Below are positions 32,208 through 35,891 of a stretch of 35,891 nt of DNA, one piece after another (within the stretch, counting starts at the first letter, position 1; each line of letters opens with the position of its first letter). A program made the translations under genes and the position numbers. A model generated the notes under the pieces. It had not been told where the DNA came from and did not search any database. It saw only the letters and a list, made by a program, of their open reading frames with translations. This DNA comes from Verrucomicrobiota bacterium (lineage in GTDB: Bacteria > Verrucomicrobiota > Verrucomicrobiia > Verrucomicrobiales > Akkermansiaceae). The DNA lies in the NCBI GenBank assembly GCA_016871685.1, contig VHCM01000010.1, positions 1 through 35,891 of the forward strand, given 5' to 3'.

Positions 32208-32660
32208 TCAGAAAATGCCGAGATCGTCGTCCTCGTCCTGCGCGGTCTCGATCGCCAGCACCTGGTCGAAATGCTCCTTGCTCCAGATTTCAAAGTGAAT
32301 GCCACGACCCGCGAGCACGACATCCGAATCCGCCGCAATGCCCGCCTTCTCGCTCAAATCCTTCGGCACCAGCAACTTGCCCTGGTCGTTGATCGTCACC
32401 TCGCGACACAACATCGCCAGCCGACCCAGCAGCCGACCCTTCTCCGCCGGCGACTTGCCGCTGTCGCGGATCAGCCCGACCTTCTCGCCGTAGGCCTCGC
32501 AACCCAACACCTTGACCACCGGCATCGCATGCACCTGCGAAAACAACAGGTACAAGCCCTCGCCCGACGGCGGACGCCACGCCATCGGAATGGATACCCG
32601 AAACTTGGGATCCATCTTGTAGGGGTGAAACCCCGTGTGGCGCTGGGAATGACAATTCAC
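32208..32660 (-). CDS. mraZ: Transcriptional regulator MraZ
   Basis: MraZ is the AbrB-fold DNA-binding protein that opens dcw clusters and controls them. The 150-residue protein starts with GTG at 32660, giving MNCHSQRHTGFHPYKMDPKF, with GAGG seven bases upstream; the open frame to 32804 runs through the promoter and is not real. The first repeat keeps the DxxxR motif (DPKFR, then VSIP). The second reads NDQGKLLVP, with Asp and Arg of the usual motif replaced by Asn and Lys. Length fits the family. The gene is divergent from a zincin gene. Confidence 0.92.
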   Translation of the reverse strand: MNCHSQRHTGFHPYKMDPKFRVSIPMAWRPPSGEGLYLLFSQVHAMPVVKVLGCEAYGEKVGLIRDSGKSPAEKGRLLGRLAMLCREVTINDQGKLLVPKDLSEKAGIAADSDVVLAGRGIHFEIWSKEHFDQVLAIETAQDEDDDLGIF

Positions 32661-32692
32661 TGGAATGACCTCGGACTGCACCCGAGTGGGTG

Positions 32693-32721
32693 TGAAGTAC
32701 ACTGAAATACACCAAACCCAC
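32693..32721 (-). promoter_or_regulatory. 10-bp-period GTG repeats: probable MraZ boxes
   Basis: On the minus strand three words follow each other: GTGGGTTTG, GTGTATTTCA and GTGTACTTCA. The last two are 9/10 identical. Known MraZ operators are short G-rich direct repeats at about 10-base spacing near the mraZ promoter. These lie downstream of the candidate -10 element and upstream of the mraZ GTG. Confidence 0.6.
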
Positions 32722-32742
32722 AAGAGGAAAATTCGAAATCGC

Positions 32743-32771
32743 TCATAAATTTTTAAATGCCTGATTTTCAA
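32743..32771 (-). promoter_or_regulatory. Candidate promoter of mraZ/dcw operon
   Basis: On the minus strand TTGAAA (32771-32766) and TTATGA (32748-32743) are separated by 17 bases, within an AT-rich pocket. This is a good sigma-70-type -35 with a moderate -10. Transcription would begin near 32736, giving a leader of about 75 bases containing the putative MraZ boxes. Confidence 0.55.
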
Positions 32772-32927
32772 CGGTTTTTCGCCAAAACCTCCCGTCAATC
32801 CCACTTGATCAGCGGCTTTTTCTCGAATCCGCAGTTCTTTTTTGAAAAAATTGCCCGGTGACCCGTTGGGGTGGAGATCGGACAGACGTTGAGTTCACGG
32901 GGGGTTCGTGACAAATCCTCCCGCGCG

Positions 32928-33302
32928 ATGAACCGGAATCTGGCAACGCTGTGCCAATGGGCCTCGGAGGAAATCGACGCGCTGATCGCCACGCTGCCTA
33001 CCGATGTCATGGCAGCGGCCGAACGGGTCGCCCTGTCGCTCGAACAGATGTCGGATCAGGCCGACCCGACCGATGAAGGTCTGGTCGGCGACGAACTCGG
33101 GCTCTTCGAGGGCTCCGACGCCTCTTGTGACGACGACCCCTCCGATCTGCCGCGCATCCGCTTGTTTCTCGACAACCTGTGGGACTGGGTCGATTGCGAC
33201 GAACGGGGGTTTCGTGACGAAGTCGTCATCACCTATCTCCACGAACTCGGCCACTACCTCGGCTGGGACGAGGACGATCTCGCCGATCGCGGATTGGAAT
33301 GA
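32928..33302 (+). CDS. Small zincin-type metallopeptidase family protein
   Basis: The 124-residue protein has a helical N-terminus (EEIDALIATLPTDVMAAAERV), a strongly acidic middle, a strand-like DEVVITYL, then HELGHYLGWDEDDLADRGLE. The HExxH motif is at 105-109, with a downstream acidic cluster. This is the pattern of the small bacterial zincin_1 family (PF06262), whose members are short cytoplasmic proteins of unproven activity. I chose the ATG at 32928; a GTG at 32871 would add 19 non-conserved residues. No Shine-Dalgarno sequence is clear for either. It is divergent from mraZ. Confidence 0.85.
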   Translation: MNRNLATLCQWASEEIDALIATLPTDVMAAAERVALSLEQMSDQADPTDEGLVGDELGLFEGSDASCDDDPSDLPRIRLFLDNLWDWVDCDERGFRDEVVITYLHELGHYLGWDEDDLADRGLE

Positions 33303-33311
33303 TGCCAGAGC

Positions 33312-33434
33312 ACGGGCATCACTGCCTGTCAGATCCACCACGGGAGGGACCAGCGGCCCCGCTTGTCCAACTCGCCCCTTGATTGGAAGACAGGCATCCC
33401 TGCCTGTCGCGGACCGCGGGCTTCCAGCCTGCGG
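33312..33434. repeat. Cluster of CAGGCATCCCTGCCTG-type hairpins
   Basis: Three hairpins of one style lie in the 189-base gap: ACGGGCATCACTGCCTGT (33312-33329), ACAGGCATCCCTGCCTGT (33390-33407) and CCGCGGGCTTCCAGCCTGCGG-like sequence at 33414-33434. The first two are near copies. A related stem, CACGGGCA/TGCCCGTG, is at 35666-35684. The rest of the gap (33303-33491) has no gene. Confidence 0.65.
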
Positions 33435-33491
33435 CATCTGCTGCACGACACACCTTCGCATCACCTCGCCGCGCCCTCACACCTCCACAGC

Positions 33492-34274
33492 TTACACTTC
33501 TGCCTCGTGTGTTCGCAGCCTCGCCTTTGCCGGATCGCAAACAAAATTCAGATACGTCGCACCGATCCATCCCAGCACTGCGAGCCAAAGCGCCTTGCGC
33601 ACGGCGTGCTGAGCGTGCGACTGACCATCGCGCGGTTTCGATTGTAGCGTCGTGAGCAGAAACCAGGACACGACGAGTGCGATCAAGGCCGCGCCCACGC
33701 GTGCTTGCCACACAATGCACCAAGAGCGCGCACCCAACCCCGGGTTGAGGCGCGCAGCCGCATGCGCCTGCAACGCCAGCCACGCAACGGGAAATATCAA
33801 CATTGCCAAGGTGGCCGGATCTTCGTCGGACTCGCGCACCGCACGGGATTCTCCATTGCCGCCAAGGAGAAAGAGAATGGCAAGCAACAAGACCGGCGGC
33901 AGGATTGCCCATGCCACGACATGACGCCGCTTGGTGTACACCGTCCAACCTTCGCGATGGCATCGCTTCACACAGGCCACACCCAGCCAGTACGGCACAC
34001 CGATCGCGACCAGCAACACCGCAAGCAACCACGCACGATCACCGGGAGCGGCAGATGCCCCGGAACCATCGGCCACATCATCAGCAACCGGATTCTTCGG
34101 CTCATCAACTGCCGACTCCATCCCGATCGATCCATGGGGCTCCATCCCGCCCACCATCGATGCGGGAACGAAGCGCTGCTCGACGAGCGGTTGCGCGACT
34201 GCGGGCGCCGCCACCCACACAAACGCCAGCACGCCAACGAGCCACAGGCAGATCGCGAACCTCGTGAATTTCAT
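33492..34274 (-). CDS. Hypothetical multi-pass membrane protein with signal peptide
   Basis: I do not recognise a family. The 260-residue protein begins with a signal-peptide-like segment (1-27, ending APAVAQ), an extracytoplasmic stretch of about 55 residues rich in Asp, Gly and Pro, then about five hydrophobic helices (near 82-102, 119-138, 155-173, 188-210 and 227-245). The loop CVKRCHREGWTVYTKRRH is basic and likely cytoplasmic. The tail is charged. The sequence is Ala/Leu/Val-rich with no catalytic motif. It stands alone between a hairpin cluster and a word repeat. Confidence 0.75.
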   Translation of the reverse strand: MKFTRFAICLWLVGVLAFVWVAAPAVAQPLVEQRFVPASMVGGMEPHGSIGMESAVDEPKNPVADDVADGSGASAAPGDRAWLLAVLLVAIGVPYWLGVACVKRCHREGWTVYTKRRHVVAWAILPPVLLLAILFLLGGNGESRAVRESDEDPATLAMLIFPVAWLALQAHAAARLNPGLGARSWCIVWQARVGAALIALVVSWFLLTTLQSKPRDGQSHAQHAVRKALWLAVLGWIGATYLNFVCDPAKARLRTHEAEV

Positions 34275-34342
34275 GATGCTTGGATTTCGTTAGCGCCAAC
34301 CCAGTCGATCAAGTCCGATATTTGCCCCGGCGGAATCATTTC

Positions 34343-34373
34343 TTCCATCCGTGAATTCCGTGCCATCCGTGGT
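34343..34373. repeat. CCATCCGTGAATTCCGTG word repeat
   Basis: The text CCATCCGTG, AATTCCGTG, CCATCCGTGG contains three near copies of a 9-base word in a row, in the 194-base gap between the membrane protein and the cupin. It resembles intergenic word repeats I recall from Planctomycetes and Verrucomicrobia. A short inverted pair (CCGGTCG/CGACCGG) lies at about 34393-34411. Confidence 0.5.
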
Positions 34374-34468
34374 TTGATGATTTCTGCGTCACGGCCGGTC
34401 GAAGCGACCGGAATTCCCGCAGTGTCAGTTGCAGTGGCTGCCGAGAGCGGGCGTCGGCGGAATGGCGG

Positions 34469-34822
34469 TCAGTCGAAATAGGTATCCTCGTGCGCATAGG
34501 GGGGTGCGCAGCAGCAGAGGAATTGCAGAGCCGAGTCCGCGCGGATCCGGTGCCATGCGCCGGCGGGAATGAGCACGGCATCGCCCGCGATCACCGGGTG
34601 CTCCATGCCATCGATTTCCATCGTGCCGCTTCCCGACAGGATGTAGTAGAACTCCTCGCTGAGTTTGTGGTGATGGAGTTCCGTCACCGCTCCGGCGGGC
34701 AGCATCGCCTCGGCGAGGCTTTGGTTGGTGACCGGCGCGTTCGACTTGTCCAGCAGGCTGCGGATGGTCGATCCGTCCTTGGTGGTGAATGGCGTCTGGT
34801 GCTCGCGGTTGCGTATCTGCAT
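34469..34822 (-). CDS. Single-domain cupin protein
   Basis: The 117-residue protein is a small one-domain cupin. Motif 1 is LHHHKLSEEFYYILSGSG (His 50-52, Glu 56-57), motif 2 is PVIAGDAVLIPAGAWHRI (Gly 80, Pro 87, His 91). These supply the usual metal ligands, two His, Glu and a second-motif His. Proteins of this type range from sugar isomerases to oxygenases and sensors, and the substrate cannot be read here. A short Cys-rich run FLCCCAPPYA follows motif 2. I used the ATG at 34822; one at 34831 adds three residues. No Shine-Dalgarno sequence is clear. Confidence 0.85.
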   Translation of the reverse strand: MQIRNREHQTPFTTKDGSTIRSLLDKSNAPVTNQSLAEAMLPAGAVTELHHHKLSEEFYYILSGSGTMEIDGMEHPVIAGDAVLIPAGAWHRIRADSALQFLCCCAPPYAHEDTYFD

Positions 34823-34889
34823 GCGGCACACATCAGCAGAGGCATGGGGCGGCGATCAAGCGTCACCGGGATTTCCCAATCCGCTGCGC

Positions 34890-35108
34890 TCAATTCCCGG
34901 AGCCTCCGCGCGTACGGCGGGGTTTCTTGCGACGCAATGCCGAGGTCGGATCTTGGGTCGGCCTCTCCTTCATTCTCGCCTCGATCCAGGCGAGGGCAGC
35001 TTGGCGCAAGGCATCCTCATCGCATTCGAATCCAAGCGCTTTGAGTCCGTCGAGCAGGCGCTGTTCTTCCGCATCCAATCGGAATCGGATTTTTTCCATG
35101 CGCACCAT
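34890..35108 (-). CDS. Small ribbon-helix-helix-like protein
   Basis: A 72-residue protein: a short strand EKIRFRLD, helix AEEQRLLDGLKALG, then helix CDEDALRQAALAWIEARMKE, ending in a basic tail (RRKKPRRTRGG). This strand-helix-helix order fits RHH DNA-binding proteins of the Arc/MetJ kind, but I recognise no named family. The start is either the ATG at 35108 (MVRMEK) or 35099 (MEKIRF). An open frame extends to 35330 but covers the divergent gene. It faces a second RHH-like gene across 69 bases. Confidence 0.6.
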   Translation of the reverse strand: MVRMEKIRFRLDAEEQRLLDGLKALGFECDEDALRQAALAWIEARMKERPTQDPTSALRRKKPRRTRGGSGN

Positions 35109-35135
35109 GTTGCACCGATTCGCACCGAATGCGAG
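35102..35135. promoter_or_regulatory. Three 10-bp-spaced GCACC direct repeats: candidate operator
   Basis: GCACC occurs at 35102, 35112 and 35122, an exact 10-base period. The last is part of TCGCA-CCGAA-TGCGA (35120-35134), a small inverted repeat. The array lies between two divergent RHH-like genes and touches the minus-strand start codons. RHH dimers typically bind such helically phased direct repeats. Confidence 0.5.
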
Positions 35136-35177
35136 ATCATCTTGAAGCCAAATTCCTGATCCTTCATCATTGCCGCT

Positions 35178-35477
35178 ATGGCTGGAAGGAATGCGGGCAA
35201 GAAAGGGATCACGGTTCGCTTCGAGGACGAGGAAATGGCGCGGCTGGAGGAGCTGGCGCGATGTTATCAGGTCAGCTCCGCGACGATTTTGCGCTGGGCG
35301 CTGCGGGCGCTCGCCGAGTACGTGCGCCACAAGGGCGGCAAACTCGTCCTGCCGCTGGATTTTTCAGAGCTGGAATGCAAAGAAACCGGCTATGCCGAGG
35401 CCAGTCGCCGGGTGTTGGCGCAGCAGCGCGTGGCGGAGGGAGAAGCAAGACTTCAAGACGCAAGACGCAAGAGTTGA
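35178..35477 (+). CDS. Ribbon-helix-helix (CopG-type) protein
   Basis: A 99-residue protein with a strand KGITVRFEDEE, helix MARLEELARCYQVS and helix SATILRWALRALAEYVRHK, a typical RHH fold within residues 8-52. A hydrophobic stretch GGKLVLPLDF follows, then an acidic-basic helical tail (AEASRRVLAQQRVAEGEARL). It may be an antitoxin or a regulator, but no toxin gene is adjacent; the next gene is a cut-off one on the other strand. The ATG at 35178 has no clear Shine-Dalgarno sequence. It is divergent from the other RHH-like gene. Confidence 0.7.
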   Translation: MAGRNAGKKGITVRFEDEEMARLEELARCYQVSSATILRWALRALAEYVRHKGGKLVLPLDFSELECKETGYAEASRRVLAQQRVAEGEARLQDARRKS

Positions 35478-35665
35478 AGAACGAGGAAGAGGTGCTGCGC
35501 GAGTGCGGTCCGCGGGCTGGGTGCGATTGCCTTTGGGCGTTCCCTGCTTGTCTTTCGCGCTCCCGTTTGCCGCCCCGCGGGACGCAGGGCGATGCCGGCA
35601 AGGATGCCGACGCTCCCCGGGCTGCGCGCGGATCGATCACTAGGATCGATTGCTTTGAAGAAGAT

Positions 35666-35684
35666 CACGGGCAAGCTGCCCGTG
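35666..35684. repeat. CACGGGCA-AGC-TGCCCGTG hairpin
   Basis: A perfect 8-base-pair stem with a 3-base loop. It resembles the ACGGGCATCACTGCCTGT stem at 33312 in sequence and style, and is followed by CCCCCC and a pyrimidine tract. It may act as a terminator for the cut-off gene to the right (minus strand), but it has no T-run on that strand. Confidence 0.45.
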
Positions 35685-35705
35685 CCCCCCTTTCTCCTCC
35701 GCACA

Positions 35706-35788
35706 TCTTCTTTCTCTTCCTCTTCCCTAATAACCAATCACCAATCACCGATCACCCTCTTCATCCTTGAAACTGAACACTTGAAACT
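35706..35788. repeat. Pyrimidine + ATCACCGAT + TTGAAACTGAACAC dispersed repeat, copy 2
   Basis: Same block order as 11946-12040: a TCTTCTTTCTCTTCC tract, AATCACCAATCACCGATCACC, and CTTGAAACTGAACACTTGAAACT. Block copy number differs: the ATCACC word repeats more often here and the GAACACT word less. Variation in unit number between copies suggests slippage-prone growth. Confidence 0.65.
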
Positions 35789-35808
35789 CTCTACCCCCCT
35801 TCCCGACT

Positions 35809-35891
35809 TCAGCGCACTTCGAGCTGCAGAGGTGCCGGGCCATGACTGCTCCACTCGATCGTGAATCCCTCGTGCAGCGGAGCGCTGCGGC
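35809..35891 (-). CDS. C-terminal fragment of a gene cut by the window edge
   Basis: On the minus strand a frame open from the window edge ends at TGA (35811-35809). It encodes 26 full residues: RSAPLHEGFTIEWSSHGP followed by APLQLEVR. The peptide looks like a final beta-rich domain (FTIEWSS, LQLEVR). I do not recognise the family from this fragment. It converges on the RHH gene across the repeat-bearing gap. Confidence 0.55.
   Translation of the reverse strand, partial: RSAPLHEGFTIEWSSHGPAPLQLEVR

Larger units (their letters stand above)
35478..35808. other. Repeat-bearing gap before the right window edge
   Basis: 331 bases without a gene that I can support. They include GGCAAGGATGCCG-type and CACGGGCA/TGCCCGTG hairpins and the second copy of the pyrimidine/GATCACC/TTGAAACTG repeat. 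The segment 35500-35640 holds GC-rich inverted words but no coding bias I trust. Confidence 0.6.

Noticed and set aside
35178-35477. Toxin-antitoxin pair
   Set aside because: Both adjacent small genes look like DNA-binding RHH proteins; no PIN, RelE, MazF or HipA-type toxin sequence lies next to either within the window.

Overview
The window comes from a high-GC Gram-negative bacterium, most likely a member of the Verrucomicrobiota (inference). Three things point there: a division and cell-wall (dcw) cluster with a LysM membrane protein between murD and ftsW, a meso-DAP-type MurE, and several dispersed intergenic repeats of a kind I associate with that phylum. I see no tRNA or rRNA gene, CRISPR array, prophage or transposase gene.

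Layout. 1-173 is the tail of a cut-off gene. 208-2798 (minus) holds aroK-queG, translationally overlapping, then rmlA/rfbA. 2881-3924 (plus) is a Sua5-type tRNA threonylcarbamoylation enzyme. 4192-8265 (minus) is a chaperone block in the order dnaK-groES-groEL, ending at a strong hairpin; groES and groEL have A/C-rich leaders without a Shine-Dalgarno sequence. 8531-10243 (plus) is recJ, divergent from dnaK across a perfect palindrome. A 204-bp MITE-like element with 31-bp terminal inverted repeats lies directly upstream of mpl (10523-11902). 11903-13735 is a repeat-rich island: two 122-bp multi-hairpin repeats flank a membrane-anchored, NlpC/P60-like protein. 13744-17222 (minus) is a two-gene operon with a glycosyltransferase fused to a helical-barrel domain, then a GH130-like phosphorylase. 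valS and ychF follow on plus.

21267-32660 (minus) is the dcw operon, transcribed mraZ-rsmH-ftsL-ftsI-murE-murF-mraY-murD-lysM-ftsW. Many junctions are 1- or 4-base start/stop overlaps. The cluster stops after ftsW against ychF; murG, murC, murB, ddl, ftsQ, ftsA and ftsZ are not here. A 105-bp-period tandem repeat sits at the mraZ-rsmH junction and puts the proposed rsmH ribosome-binding site inside a hairpin. mraZ has a promoter-like sequence and 10-bp-period GTG repeats fitting MraZ autoregulation.

32928-35891 is accessory: a small zincin metallopeptidase, an orphan multi-pass membrane protein, a cupin, and two divergent ribbon-helix-helix-like small proteins separated by 10-bp-spaced direct repeats that look like an operator. 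The window ends in the tail of another cut-off gene.

The best candidates for something undescribed are the fused glycosyltransferase/GH130 operon, the repeat-flanked NlpC/P60-like protein, the MITE-like element upstream of mpl, the repeat hairpin at the rsmH start, and the divergent ribbon-helix-helix pair. I do not see a defence system or another large novel gene system.
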